Below, piece after piece: positions 34,461 to 47,023 of a DNA stretch of 64,000 bases. The notes under the pieces were generated by a model that saw only the letters and a program-made list of their open reading frames with translations, had not been told where the DNA came from and made no database searches. The translations under genes and the position numbers were made by a program. Position 1 is the stretch's first letter, and each line of letters opens with the position of its first letter. Origin of the DNA: Gentiana macrophylla (taxonomy: Eukaryota > Streptophyta > Magnoliopsida > Gentianales > Gentianaceae); contig JAOBSW010000702.1 of the NCBI GenBank assembly GCA_026214975.1, positions 105,001-169,000 on the forward strand, in the 5' to 3' direction.

Positions 34461-36744
34461 ATGGATAACAACCAGTATGCTAGAACGATGTTGATGTGTT
34501 ACTTAGATCATTTTGATGTGTATAAACGTCGTATGCAGGCTTATCTAGCTGCAACACAAGATGAAATGATGGATGTGCTGACTAATGGACCACTGGAAAT
34601 CACAAAAGCTATAACTGTGGATAATGAAACTCAGTACATTCCAAAGCCAAAAAGAGAATGGATTGCTGAAGATAGATAAAGAGCAAACCTCAACAAAATT
34701 GCTATTGATATCATATACAGAACTTTGGATAGCAATATGTACATGAAGGTGAAAGATTGCCAGACTGCAAAAGAACTTTGGGATAAGTTGTAATTAATCT
34801 GTGAAGGCACTGATGCAATCAAGAAAAACAAGATCAGTGTGGCAAAGAAGAAGTTTCAGGAGTTCAAAATGAAACCAAATGAAACTATTGAACAAATGGA
34901 GTCAAGATTCAATACAATCATGGATGAACTCACCCTACTGAGTGTGAAGTACTCACAGGAAGAAATCAATTCAAAAATCTTGGAAGCGTTACTGCAAAAA
35001 AAGAAGTTTGGGGATGAAGGTGATCATCAAAGAAAAATGAGAAGTCTACATGAAGAGGGCACCTTCAAATTGTTTTTGAGATCTCAAGGCATATGAATTC
35101 AAGAAGAAACTTGTACCGAGGCGGAAAAAGAAGAACCAAAACTACGTGCATTGGCTTTGACGTCAAGAAGAAACATCGAGGAGCTCAAGATGATCTACTT
35201 GGATGAGATGCAAGAGCAAATTGCCCTCTTGAGCAAGAAAATCGAATGATGAAAGCAGGAAAGGGTTCCTTAGGAATTTCACAAAGAAATTTAGTGAAAA
35301 GAAGAAGGAGGAATCCAAGAAAGACAATGATTACTTGTGCTATCAGTGCAAGAAACCAGGAAATTTCAAACCAGACTGTCCTGAACTAAAACAGAAAAAG
35401 GAACCTGATTATCTTTTCTTCAATTGCAAGAAGCATGGACATTTCAGATCTGATTGTCCAGACCTACTGAAGAGCAAAAGCCAACAAAGAAGATCTGGCA
35501 AGAAAGCTATGGTTGCTGAAGATGAATCAGGATATGAAGTTGAATCAGAAAAGGGAAATGAATCTGATGATACTGCACTTGTTGCTGATATGGATGATTA
35601 TGCTTTAATGGAAAATATGGATGAAACAGAGGAGGTATACAATTTTGTAACTATCAACACTCCTGCTGGAAGTGATTGTGAATCAACTTGTGGTTCAAAT
35701 CCAAAAAATTCTGACAATGAAGAAACTTTGGATGCCATCCTTAATCAACTAAGGATAATACAATCTGGTTATGAGATTGTGAAGGCTGAAAAAGAAGCTC
35801 TTCAAATAGAAGTTGAAAGAATAAAAGCTGAATTAAGGATTCTCAAAGGAAAGGAAAAAGAAGTTGGACAGAATCAACATAAGTCTGTTGTACATTTAGT
35901 AGGTGCTGAATCTGCTGAACAATCTTGTTCCTCCACTGCATTCAAATCTGGAAAGCCTTATTGTGATAGAACAGGCCTTAGATTTGGAACTCAACAATCT
36001 AATAAGAGTGGATCCAGTAAGGTCACTGAAACTAGTACCAGAATTGGTTCTAAGTTTGTGCCTGCACAAGATCCAACTCCCAAAAAGGTTGATGAGGCAG
36101 TAAAGCCTACTGAGAAGACTTCAAGGAAGCAAAATCAGAAGTCAAAAAGGTCAATAGCACCTAACAAAAAGAATAAATCCAAAAATAGGACTGTTGTACC
36201 TTCTAGACCTACTAGCAGACCTGCTACCAAGTCTGCTGGACCACAAAAGGGTAAAAATCAGAGATATTCCAAGGATAAGAATCCTAAACTTGAAAATGTC
36301 AATCATTCAAGGGATACTTATCTTAGGGGGAAAGGTAGACTGTTCCTTACTGATAATGATTGGAATATTCCTGCCCCCACTGTTAGAAACAAAAAATATA
36401 ACCATACTGCTAGGGTAAAACCTCAGCAATGGAATCAGCAGAGGACTTATATAAGACCTCAGCAGACACTATATTATAGGGATGTTCTTAACAGACAGCA
36501 AACCTATGGTTATCCTAGTGCTTCTAACAAAAGAAATCACTCCAAACAACACTATATACCAAAAGGCCAGAAAGCATATGTGAATCCTACACAACCAAAT
36601 GTTAAACCTTATGGATGTGTGGAATACATTTATGAACAAAAGTATGATACCTTTCAAAGAAGACCGTATGGAAATTTGCCAAGGGTCATGCTTGCCACTG
36701 ACCACTATGGACCCAAACAGTTTTGGGTACCTAAAATGCATTAA
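34461..36744 (+). pseudogene. Gag of element E
   Basis: The ATG at 34461 (MDNNQYARTMLM) opens the capsid region. TAA stops occur at 34677-34679 and 34791-34793, and a frameshift lies near 35020. From about 35300 one long frame runs to 36744: damaged zinc knuckles CYQCKKPGNFKPDC (His changed to Asn) and FFNCKKHGHFRSDC (first Cys lost), an acidic region, a coiled coil (EIVKAEKEALQIEVERIKAE), then a very basic, Lys/Arg/Gln-rich tail of about 250 residues. Gag would package the RNA. The long tail before protease is shared with B and D and is typical of Sirevirus Gag. Confidence 0.85.
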
Positions 36745-37156
36745 CTTTGTTTTGTAGGGTGTCTGGTACTTTTACAGTGGATGTTCCAGACATATGACAC
36801 ATAATAAGCACTGTTTGTCAAACTATATGGCAAAGGATGGTCCAAGAGTGAATTTTGGCAACAAGAACACACCAGGATACACAAGAGGATATGGCACACT
36901 TGTGAGAAATGGATTAACAATCGGGAATGTTGCATATGTGGAAGGACTGGACTACAACCTACTGAGCACTGGACAATTTTGTGATATGGGTTACAGGGTC
37001 ACTTTTGACAAAGGCACCTGTATTGTCATTAGTGAAAGAGGTGATCAAGTTGTGTTGGCTAGAAGAAGACAACAAAACATGTATATTGTGGATTGGTCTA
37101 TTGCTGTTCCAGAAACTTGCCTGATTGTGCATACCAAGTCAGAACTTAATTGGTTA
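36745..37156 (+). pseudogene. Protease and GAG-pre-integrase region (element E)
   Basis: The active-site motif reads WYFYSGCSRHMT. The catalytic Asp codon is TAC (Tyr) at 36773-36775, whereas element D keeps DSG at the same place. Linker blocks GPRVNFGNKNTPGYTRGYG and NVAYVEGLDYNLLSTGQFCD follow in one open frame with integrase. The frame upstream of the motif is also shifted relative to gag. Confidence 0.87.
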
Positions 37157-38390
37157 TGGCATAAGAAGTTGAATTATCTAAACTTTGATGATATCAATCA
37201 GTTGGTGAAGAAGAAACTGGTGATTGGTTTACCTGAGATCACATTCAAGAAGGATGCAATATGTGATGCCTGTCAGCAAGGTAAACAAACAAAATCAAGC
37301 TTCAAGTAAAAAACAAAGCAGTCAACAAAAAGAGTTTTGGAGCTGATGCACATGGATCTATTTGGGCCAGTGACACCAACAAGTGTAACAGGAAAGAAGT
37401 ACACTCTAGTAGTTGTGGATGATTATTCAAGACACACTTGGGTAGTATTCATGAACAAGAAAAGTGAAACACTTCAAAAGATGCTGAACTTTTGAAGAGA
37501 TTGAAAAATGAGAAAAGTTTGTGATGAGTGAAGATCGGATCAGTTAAGTCTTGAATTTCTCAACAAAGTTATAAGAGAATATTGTGAGCAAAATGGTGTA
37601 TTACATCAACTTCTTCTTTGGTACACCTCAGCAAAATGGGGTTGCTGAAAGAAGAAACAGAACTTTAAAGGAAGCAGGAAGAACTATGATTTGTGAAGCA
37701 TTATTTCCTGAAAGATATTGGGCTGAAGCAGTTAATACAGCATGCTATACACAAAATAGAACCTCTGTGAATAAGAAGCTGCTGAAGACACCTTATGAGA
37801 TTTGGAATGGAAGGAAACCTAATATATCTTACTTTCATCCATTTGGAAGCAAATGTTTCATTCTAAATCATAAGGAACAACTGAAGACCTTCCAACCAAA
37901 ATTAGATGAAGGAATCTTCTTGGGATATTCTTCTGTCAGCAAAGCATTCAGGGTACTGAACAAAAGGACACTGAAACATGAAGAGACAATACATGTTGTA
38001 TTTTGATGAACCTAAGTTCACTGGAATGAAAGATGAAGATTCAAAACCTGCTGAGAATCAACAAGTAACTGATCCAGAATGTGTTGATGTTTTGGAAAGA
38101 TTTAACGACTTAAAGGTTTTCGACTCGCCCTCTGAGAACACCACGCTATTAACACTCTCGATGCAACAACCAAGAAGCAGTTCAAGGATCTCTTTGAACC
38201 CAAGAAACAAAGCAAACCCTACTGAAGATGATGTTCCGGAGAATCAATCTAACCTAAATCCACAATGGTTAAGGGATCATCCTGCTGAGCAAGTTATTGG
38301 CAATATAGAGCAAGGTGTGAGGACTAGAAGACAATTAGAAGCTATGTTCACTTGTTTTCTATCTCAAATGGAACCTAAAGTTGTTGAAGA
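37157..38390 (+). pseudogene. Integrase of element E
   Basis: The zinc region has WLWHKKLNYLNF and CDACQQGK (to 37309, then a TAA where Val/Lys is expected). The core has HMDLFGPVTPTS and then breaks in 37480-37590, where the second Asp motif lies in disturbed sequence with stops. An open frame resumes at 37611 with GTPQQNGVAERRNRTL, including the third catalytic residue (Glu), and continues to 38006. The acidic C-terminal linker follows in another frame (37978-38511) and contains a CG-rich anomalous stretch at 38118-38165. Confidence 0.85.
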
Positions 38391-39345
38391 AGCAATATCA
38401 GATCCAGATTGGATAATTGCTATGCAAGAAGAATTGAATGTATTTGAAAGAAATCAAGTTTGGACACTAGTCGAAAGGCCTAATCATGCAAATATAATTG
38501 GTACAAAATAGGTATACAAAAACAAATTGGATGAATCTGGTACCATTGTGAGGAATAAGGCCAGACTAGTAGCAAAAGGTTATTCTCAAGCAGAAGGAAT
38601 AGATTTTGATGAAACATATGCCCTTGTTGCAAGATTGGAAGCAATTAGATTATTCTTGGCATATGCTGCTTATAAGAACTTCAAGGTATATCACATGGAT
38701 GTCAAAAGTGCATTTTTTTAATGGTATCCTGGAAGAGGAGTTCTATGTTCAACAACCTCATGGCTTTGAAGTTAAGGATCAAGAAGATAAAGTGTACAAA
38801 CTCAATAAAGCACTTTATGGTTTGAAACAAGCACCAAGAGCATGGTATGAGACCTTATCTCAATTCTTGGTGGACAATGGTTTTACCAAAGGTACCATTG
38901 ACAATACTCTTTTTAGAATCAATGAAGGAAACAGCACCTTGCTGGTACATATTTATGTTGATGACATAATTTTTGGTTCTGAAAATGAATTGTTATGTGA
39001 GAAGTTTGCTAATCTCATGAAAAGTAAATTCCAAATGAGTATGATGGGAGAAATGAACTACTTTTTGGGTTTGGAAGTCAAACAAATGAAAGATGGAATC
39101 TTCATTCATCAAACCAAGTACACCAAGGAGCTGCTGAAGAAGTTTGGTATGGAAAACAACACCAAAGTATCAACTCTTATGAGTACAAACATTAGATTGG
39201 ATGAAGACAAAGAAAGCAAAGATGTTGATCAGACTTTATACAGAAGGATGATAGGCGTCTCTTTGTACCTTACTACCAATGAGACTGATATATCCTTTCT
39301 TTGTAGGTGTTTGTGCAAGATTTCAATCAAAACCTAAGGAAAGTC
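38391..39345 (+). pseudogene. Reverse transcriptase of element E
   Basis: Blocks in order: DWIIAMQEELNVFERNQVW, NIIGTK followed by a stop in place of Trp (38509-38511), [29 protein letters not shown], then a one-base slip in a T run near 38715. It continues with YGLKQAPRAWYETLSQFLV, IYVDDIIFGSE (catalytic YVDD intact), MMGEMNYFLGLEVKQMKDGI and LYRRMIGVSLYL. Only two obvious lesions interrupt it, so it is the best RT in the window. Confidence 0.9.
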
Positions 39346-39900
39346 ATTTTAAGCTGAAATAAAAGAATTCTCAAGTATCTAAAAGAAACTTTGGATGTAG
39401 GAATTCGGTATTCAGAAGATGGAACCTTCAAGGTTATTTCCTACTTAGATTCTGATTATGCTGGATGCAAGATTGATAGAAAAAGCACCACAGGAACATG
39501 TCAGTTAATGGGAAATAGACTGGTTTCCTGGTTTAGCAAGAAACAGTATTCAATATCAACTTCCACTGCTGAAGCTGAATACATTGATGTTGGAAGCTGA
39601 TGTGCACAAATACTTTGGTTAAGACAACAGTTAAGGGATTATAGGATTGGAGAAAGAGAGATTCCTATAATGTGTGATAACATAAGTGCAATTGCAATCA
39701 CAGAAAATCCTGTCTTGCACTCAAGAACCAAGAACATTGATGTGAGACATCACTTTATAAGAGATCATGTTGAAAAGAAAGATGTGGTGGTTCTTTACAT
39801 CCCTACTGAAGATCAACTTGCTGATATTTTCACAAAACCATTGGATAGTGAAATATTTGCTAAGTTAAGGACAGAACTTGGAATTATAAAAGTTGACTGA
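39346..39900 (+). pseudogene. RNase H of element E
   Basis: The full-length domain is visible: YSEDGTFKVISYLDSDYAGC, KIDRKSTTGTCQLMGNRLVS, STAEAEYIDVGS followed by a stop (39598-39600), then MCDNISAIAITENPVLHS and NIDVRHHFIRDHVEK, ending at TGA 39898-39900. Two frames and one stop break it. It is the only copy in the window with both halves. Confidence 0.88.
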
Positions 39901-40101
39901 TACACCTAGGATCAGCAATGTACTGGAATTCAACAAGGGGATTAGTCTTTGCTATGTTGGGTGAGCTCACTTAGCAGATTAGTCATTGGTTTCAACAATT
40001 CCATGTACTTATGTTTGGATAATTGAGAAAATGAAGTTGCCAAGGGATTGGTCTTTGTCATGTTGGGTGAGCTCACTTGATCGATCGTCATTGGTATTAA
40101 A
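39901..40101 (+). other. Spacer after pol of element E with a direct repeat
   Basis: Two diverged copies of a block (CAAGG then GATTGGTCTTTG then ATGTTGGGTGAGCTCACTT) lie at about 39935-40000 and 40038-40096. The first ends AGCAGATTAGTCATTGG and the second GATCGATCGTCATTGG. Element F is inserted at the TSD TTAAA (40097-40101). Confidence 0.7.
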
Positions 40102-41878
40102 GCGAAGGATGCGAGTTCTTAGATCTAAACGAGTTAGATCTACGCCAAATGGATGGATCACGACTTATACAACACAATACATAATTAAAGGACTTAAACT
40201 ACTACAAGGGGTTAAGATCATGTTACCAAAATCGGGAAGAGACGCCTTGATCTTAGGATGAGAAGCCTTGATCTTCCAATGTGTTCTCCAAACGGTGGTT
40301 GGTGGACACCCTTCTTGATATGAGAACCTCCTTGATATGCTTCCAAGAAAAACTCCAAGTTTTTCTCCAACCGGGTGGAGCTAAGGATAGAACTCCTTAG
40401 CCTTTTTTCTCTATGAATTTCGTGGCTATTGCATCACCTAGGGCTCGGGGAGAACTCTCTTTTTATAGGCAAAATCCAAGAGAGAAAACCTATACCCAAT
40501 CGGTTTAACAAAATAAAAGAGATAATTCTAATTATTATTATCCAATAAAAATAAGAGATAATTACAATCTTATAGTAAGAAAATATAATTATCCTTATAG
40601 TTAAGAGATAAATAATATATAAATTATTTTCTTTTATTTATCCAATTAATTATCCAACAAATAAATAACAAATTACACAATATGTCATTATCCAAGAAAA
40701 CTAATTTCTTGGAAAATCCAAGACATATTGGCGCCACACTAAGCCCACCAGGCCCACAGAGAATGTCTTTTCTATGTATTATATTATTTAGCCCAACTAA
40801 ATAATATCCATGCATATCAATTAATTAGCCCAGCCAATTAATTATCACTGAGGCCCAAATAACAAGATTATTTCCGAATTACAGAAGCCACATCGGGGAC
40901 CATGGACCAATAACCAGTAGCTCTAATAATTAATTATTCATCGAACAGAATAAGTACATTAATTATTAATTCCGGGATTATGCCACCATAAACCCGAAAC
41001 TGAACTCTACCGATTATAGATGTATACTTATACTCAACCCATAGAGTGAATAAGCGTCCATTGATATAATCACTACATACGGATTAACCCTCCATAGACT
41101 GTCCATTCTGAGTGGGAAGTCTCCGTGAACCCAACTCAAAATATCTTATCCTTATTTACCATTAACCCCCTGATGATCAATTAGTTCACATATCGACTAG
41201 TGATCAATTAGTCTAATATGAACTCCGGGATCGATCACTTTCTTAGGGCTAACAAATAAGGGGATCTGTCTCTCTACTTCGCGAAGGAAGGAATGGATTC
41301 CATGTCCGTGAAAATCGTAACTACTCACTCATCTCGGAGATAGTGCCAATGAGAAGTGGCTTGGAACACGTATTTAAGTGAACCGTAACTAACACATCAA
41401 ACACTACCCGGGACAAGCAAAGACCTGTGATCACCTCGGATTAAGGTTGATCCATATATGATCATCTAATGATTTAATAAGATTCTGGATTACGGAATTA
41501 TATCGAGAAATACAGATTAAATCGGTCCAAATCCTATATGAATGCCATCATATATAAATGCCGTACGAGTACCCTCTACCGACAGTCCGGATAAGACTAT
41601 CACACCTTAAGGTGTTCTGGGCGCATTATTGGTGTTTTAATCAAGAGACCCTAAACTCTGATTAAGTTCACCACGGACTAACAGTTTAAGTATACCACCA
41701 CTAACTCAATCCTCACGTGTAATCCATACACTAAGTTAAGTGGTTACATACAGATATACTTAGGGTTTGCAGCAGTGTATTACTTTACAAGCACAAAGCA
41801 AGTAATAAGGTGAGATAATTTCTGTCATTCATTATTAAAAACAATTACACAAATTGTCTTTCGGCACTACACCTAACA
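40102..41878 (-). repeat. 3' LTR of element F
   Basis: Minus strand starts TGTTAGGTGTAGTGCCG. Its far end GCGAAGGATGCGAG differs from the partner's TGAAGGATGCAG. A TATA-like CTATAAAAAG (minus) is at 40459-40468. It is full of small differences from 53602-55375 at CAG/CTG sites. Confidence 0.92.
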
Positions 41879-41890
41879 ATCTCCCACTTG
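41879..41890 (-). other. Polypurine tract of element F
   Basis: Minus strand GCAAGTGGGAGAT immediately before TGTTAGG, the usual copia arrangement. Confidence 0.85.
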
Positions 41891-42344
41891 CACGAAATGA
41901 CAAGCGGCGATTGTTTTTAGAGCACACCCTTCTCATCTTATTCACAACACACTCTCCCACTTGCTCTAAAAGCGGATGAGCTATATCCTCAATGCCGCAT
42001 TCTCCAAGCACTCGACTTGGTACAATCGATCGATTAGGTTGTCGGCTCGAGATGATCTTTAGGATCGAAATGTCGCCTGTCCATCTAATCAGGCGGTACT
42101 CTCTTTCAATATGCTTTTGACCTCTTATGACTGAGAAGATCCTTCTAAGCTATCTCTTCACTGTTTTCATGATGAAGTGATATCGGCTTATCGGACACGG
42201 AATTTCTCCTGCACCAAAAAGGAAATTCTAAGCACTATGAGTATACACTGAGCCCGAGATCAACTTAATGATCATCCTTAATCTGATTACAAGTCAGAAT
42301 CAGTGTAGTCAACCATATTCAAGTTTGCTCCTGAATATACAAGC
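41891..42344 (-). other. Internal non-coding part of element F (left piece)
   Basis: No supported ORF. A second PPT-like CTCCCACTTGCTCTAAAAG occurs at 41954. It ends at the ATATG target of element G. Confidence 0.6.
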
Positions 42345-42349
42345 ATATG

Positions 42350-43893
42350 TGTTAAGGGTGATTTTATACGTTTTATAAGGATATATTTTATATCAATTTC
42401 CCCCATATTCTTATGTTTTTCATAGAAATCGAGCTTTATATTGAAATATTGAGTAAATGATGTTTTCAATGGTTAAATTAAGTAAACGTAAGTAATTAGG
42501 TGCTTAAATGGTGATTTTATATGATTTTGGAATTAGGTTACGCTTTGGTATGCTTTCCTAATTTGTAGATACACATTGGTTATGGAAAAGATGATCTTAA
42601 AGAGAGAAATTCGAGTGGAGAAAGAATCAAAAGGATTTATGGAAGAATAAAAGATTTAAGGAAAGAAATCAAGTTGATTGATCCGGTGAATCAAGCGTCA
42701 GGGAGCCGAACTAGCGCCCGAGTGTGGATGAGCGTTTGAGGTTACGGACGGCGCCCATCGAAGAAATTTAGATCGAGAGTTTGGACGCTGAAGTAGACGG
42801 GCGTTTGGCACAAGTTCAAAGCAGAATGGACGGACGTCTAAGGAATTGGACGAGCGTCTGGAGGAAGAAAATCGGATCAGGATTGAAATATCGCATTCTG
42901 GACGGGCGTCCGTTGGCCGACTTAAGCAAACCGACTTTGTTTTCTATAAAAGGCCGCATATCCCCAACCCTAATACATACATAATTTCTCATACACTAAA
43001 ACCTAGAGGAGCAGCCGCACTTTGGGAGTCTCAAGGCCGGTCACCCGAGCCTTGTGCTCGGGTGATCCGGGTTAGATTAGGATCGTTTATTTTCGTTTGT
43101 TGATTCATGGAGATCAACCGTTGTATAAACTATGTGAGTTCATCTTTTTGATTTATTCAATCTTCGTTTATTTTCATGATCTTGATTTATTTTGTATTTT
43201 TCTATGCAATTTAAGATGCCATGTGAATTAGATCGAAAGATTAGTTTGCTATTGATGTTTTACAATACGAGAGTTGCGTAAACGCTAGATCACCATAGAA
43301 AGATAGGATCTTTAATCGTTAATTCGTGACAGATTAATTGGTTAATTATCTAGGTTGCTAGATTCTAAAATACGGGAGTTAACTTGAATCTACACCTTCG
43401 TTTTGTATGAAAATTGGTCTCAACATTCGGAAGAGGAGAGATCGATAATTGAATTCACTAAGGGATTAGGAATTCATAGCTTGAGAAACGGATTCACTAA
43501 GGAATTAGGAGTTCGTATCTCGTGCAAAGGTGAAACCACAATATTGAATTAAAATCATGAGATGAACTTGGATTGAAATCACTTAGTTTGTATTATGTTT
43601 GATCCCATGTATCTTTAGTTTAGGTTGTTTTTATTGTTTGTTATAGGTTAGATTTATTTTAGTTGTTCTATCTTCGTTTATATGTTTTTCTTTCGTTTAT
43701 TTGTTTTTCATGAGTAGCAATTGAGAGAGTTAATAAGATTAGATTCAACATCCCAATTCCCTGTGGATCGACCCCTTACTTATCTCGCTCTACTATCAAC
43801 AACCCGGTATTCGGCCGGTTAGGAGTTAGTTTTGCATATAGGTTAGGGTTTATAAATTTTCTTTTTGTTTAGTGAAGCAAAATCCTCCGAACA
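42350..43893 (+). repeat. 5' LTR of element G
   Basis: Starts TGTTAAGGGTGATTTTA and ends CCTCCGAACA. TATA box CTATAAAAGG at 42944-42953. Several copies of a GGACGRGCGTC-like motif occur at 42700-42915. The phrase CAATTCCCTGTGGATCGACCC is characteristic of this Gypsy group. Confidence 0.93.
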
Positions 43894-43897
43894 AAAG

Positions 43898-43915
43898 TGG
43901 CGCCGTTGCCGGGGA
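43898..43915 (+). other. Primer-binding site of element G (tRNA-Asp type)
   Basis: TGGCGCCGTTGCCGGGGA, four bases after the LTR. In Athila-like elements this string is usually assigned to tRNA-Asp. Confidence 0.88.
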
Positions 43916-46900
43916 ATCGGTGTTTTGTTGAATCTAATTGAGTTAATTTCTCTATTTTGTTACGAATTTTTCGTAGATAGGTTTTTGTTTCTATCCTTTC
44001 TAGTTTCTACATTGATTCGGGGACATCTGAGGTTGAATTATCTGACTCCATGTTTTTAACGATCGAACTTTTGGATAAAAGGGATCGTTTTAGCACTCGT
44101 TAGTATTTTGGCCGTAACTTTTGGCTCGAGTGTCCGTTTGGAGCGCAGGACCCCAATTCAGAAAGCTCATTCCGACGCCGACGACGTGGTGAACGGCCAA
44201 TGGCCATTCAGTGCCGTTTTCGAGGTCAAAATCCACTGTTTTCCCTTCCATTTTGGGCTCAGAAGATTTCAACACGTTTTTCTCCCTTTTATCGTTTTCT
44301 TGTTTTCTATTTTGTTACGATTTCTTTTCTTTCAATAAAAGTAGCGTCACACAAATTGAGAGTTTTTATTTTTGCCGTGTTTCGATGACCGTTGGGTTAA
44401 GAATGTGCAAAAAGTTTTTTACTCGATTTGTGAAACGTGAAGTGTAACCTAATCTGTAACCTAGTGCCCTCTGTGCTTAAATTTATCCGTGGCTGCTGTA
44501 TGCGTTCTGGTTTGTTTTGAATTGATGATCTATTTAGGGTTTGCTGTGTTTTCCTGCTTTTCTGTGCAAATTCGATGTTTAGACGAGCGTTCAAGGTGTT
44601 AACGCCCGTCCGATCCATAACATGCAGTGAACGGGCGTCCTGACTAGTAGACGCGCGTCCGTCCAGTTTTGCTCAACTCTGTTCCAGTTTTTCTGAGTCA
44701 GAAGAGCGTTCGGCTCATTGAACGCCCGTCCAGTGCAAATTCTGAAGTAACGCCCGTCTGCGAGGAGTGGGGCGACGCGTCGAGTTCCAATTTTCTTGAT
44801 TTGATTTTTAATGCTTTATTTGACGTGGATACTTTCATATGAGCTTCTGTGGCTAGTTATTTTTACGTAGATGTTCTGAACTTGCATGTTTACATATTTC
44901 CATCTACGAATCCATGTTAAATAATTGATTAATTTTTAGTTACATGATTCATCTATGCATGTTATAGTTAATGTCGGTTCTCGTATGCTATAACTGTGCT
45001 TATTGTTATTTAGTAGCTAATGTCGGTTTCCGTATGCTACATATCGTTGTGATGAATCTTGTGAGCTTTGAGACCTATGTGCTTTCTTGTTATTTTTGTA
45101 ACTCATATGGGTAGTTTCTGTCGGATTTCCGTAATGCTACCATCGTTGGCTTATGAGTTATATCTGTTTAGTATAGCTAACTGTTGGTTTTCCATAATGC
45201 TATCACCTTTGATGAGTCTTAAAGCGTCACACTCGCATATAATGAATAGTAATCATCGTTTATCGTAAACTATCATTATTTGGTAGACGTTTATTATATA
45301 CATGTCGTGTTGCAAATGAGTGGGCTAGTTTTCTTTCTTTTATTTTCTTTTATTTTTGCATATCACTTAGATGCATATCATTTAGTTGCATTTCATCTAG
45401 TTGCATTGTTTTTCTATTAGTTTTCTCGAGGATAGTTACTGTCGGCTTGCCGTACGCTACCACTTTTATTTTATGTCCTTAATTTTCTGATTCTGCACGG
45501 GCCGTAGTCACTATAGAGTTGTCTACCCAACTTGCTCAGCCTGAGCCTGTCAGCTTTTTTTATTTTATTAGAATTGCATATCATGTAGATTGCATTGTAA
45601 CATATTCTCATGTAGTTGCACCTAGCCTACTATTTTGTAATGTTCCATGTATATGTCCATCTTTATATGAGCTTAATCTGAAAAATCTCTATGACTTCGT
45701 TTCCATGTGTTTTACATGTATAATCCTTTTTCCCCGTAGACTCTTTTTGCACTGTTCAAGTATGCAGGACACTTGTGACAGCTATTGTGCGCTTTCACGA
45801 CGATATCAGTTTTCCTGTGATACTCCATAGTCTACTGATCTATTCAAGCTTTCTTGGATATGTGATGCTCCACATTTCCAAGGTTATCCGAAGCAATTTT
45901 GGTTCTTCATGAGGGTCTTTCCGGAATTGCCAGCTTGGAAATACAATCAGCTAAGTTCTCTTCATTTTTATTTCTGTACAACTTGAGGACAAGTTGCAAT
46001 CTAAGTGTGGGGGAGGGGTTAGGTATCTACGTTCATTTGCTTAATTAGTTATATTTCTATGAAAAGTGCTAAATTTTTAAAAAAATTTGTTTTGTCCCGA
46101 GTGAGCAAAGGCATATCTTTATTTGAGTTTTTATATCATTGGTGCATTATTTTGCATATTTAGTAAATTTAGATGTCTCACCCGACACTATTTTTCACGT
46201 GCCATAGTAAATGATGAGCTATATTTTAAAGCTATGCCCATTTGATTAGAGATTTTTTGATGATTATCGCATGATTCTTTGCTTACATACGAATTTTGAA
46301 AACTTTAATAGTTTGTGTTTAGAATTAAAGGATGACATACTGTGAATATCTGAAGGTTTGAATGTGATAAGTAACACGTGACTTAATGTCAAATGAAAAA
46401 GTTGAATTAAATGAATAAAATGTGTGTGTCGGAAGCTAGTCGATGATTTGAGTGCGATAGGGTATACCACGTATGTCCTATACCACTATGATGACTAAAA
46501 GCTCACGACAGTCAGAAGAAGCTGCTTTATGATTTGAGTAAGGTAGGGTATATCTCGAATATCCTATTCTGCTATGACAGGGCAATAGCTCATTCTGATG
46601 TGTGTTAAATGTGGAAAAAGAGTAATCAACTTGAATGAGAATTGGTATGAAATGAATAAAGTATAAGACTAAGTTATCGTCTATCTTATCCCAGTATAAA
46701 CTGAAAGATATGTTGTAGGGACTATCCTCTGAGTATGTCGGAAATATTTTAAATACTCCTTTATATTTTTCGAATATGTATGTTTTGTGAGGTGCATGTT
46801 ATATTCGTTTTTATATTTCTGATCTAAATGGGATGTTGGCTAGTTTTGCTTGAATCAATTTCAAGTGTGGATTTAGTGGAAATTTATTATGGCTATGCAC

Positions 46901-47009
46901 ACACACTTGGGTGAACCTCTAAACTATTGAATATGCTTTATGGTTGCATAAATGTTTATATGTCTCGAGTCTTGATTATGTTTTGTTTTGCTCGGGACGA
47001 GCAAAAGAT
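43916..47009 (+). other. Non-coding internal region of element G
   Basis: No ORF of more than about 100 codons has any retrotransposon motif. It contains a cluster of GACGRGCGTC/AACGCCCGTCC motifs (44581-44760), five related hairpins (44961-45462), an extra PPT-like string AAGTGTGGGGGAGGGG (46003-46018) preceded by CTTGAGGACAAG, and a string CTCGGGACGAGC just before the real PPT. The last two are typical remains of the 3' end of Athila/Tat internal regions. Confidence 0.7.
44961..45462 (+). repeat. Five dispersed copies of a small conserved hairpin
   Basis: Copies at 44961-44994, 45013-45040, 45107-45143, 45173-45203 and 45431-45462. Each has an outer stem (for example GTTATAG/CTATAAC, GTAGC/GCTAC, ATGG-TAG/CTACCAT, ATAGC/GCTAT), a spacer ending TGT, an inner CGG/CCG stem and a 3-4 nt loop. 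Copy 4 changes the inner stem to TGG/CCA, so pairing is kept. Copies 1 and 5 are the least regular. Confidence 0.75.
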
Positions 47010-47023
47010 AAGTGTGGGGGGGT
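47010..47023 (+). other. Polypurine tract of element G
   Basis: AAGTGTGGGGGGGT directly before the 3' LTR, typical of Athila/Tat elements. Confidence 0.88.

Noticed and set aside
44961..45462. CRISPR-like array
   Set aside because: Repeats are few, diverged and irregularly spaced in plant retrotransposon DNA; the common feature is a hairpin, not a repeat-spacer pattern.
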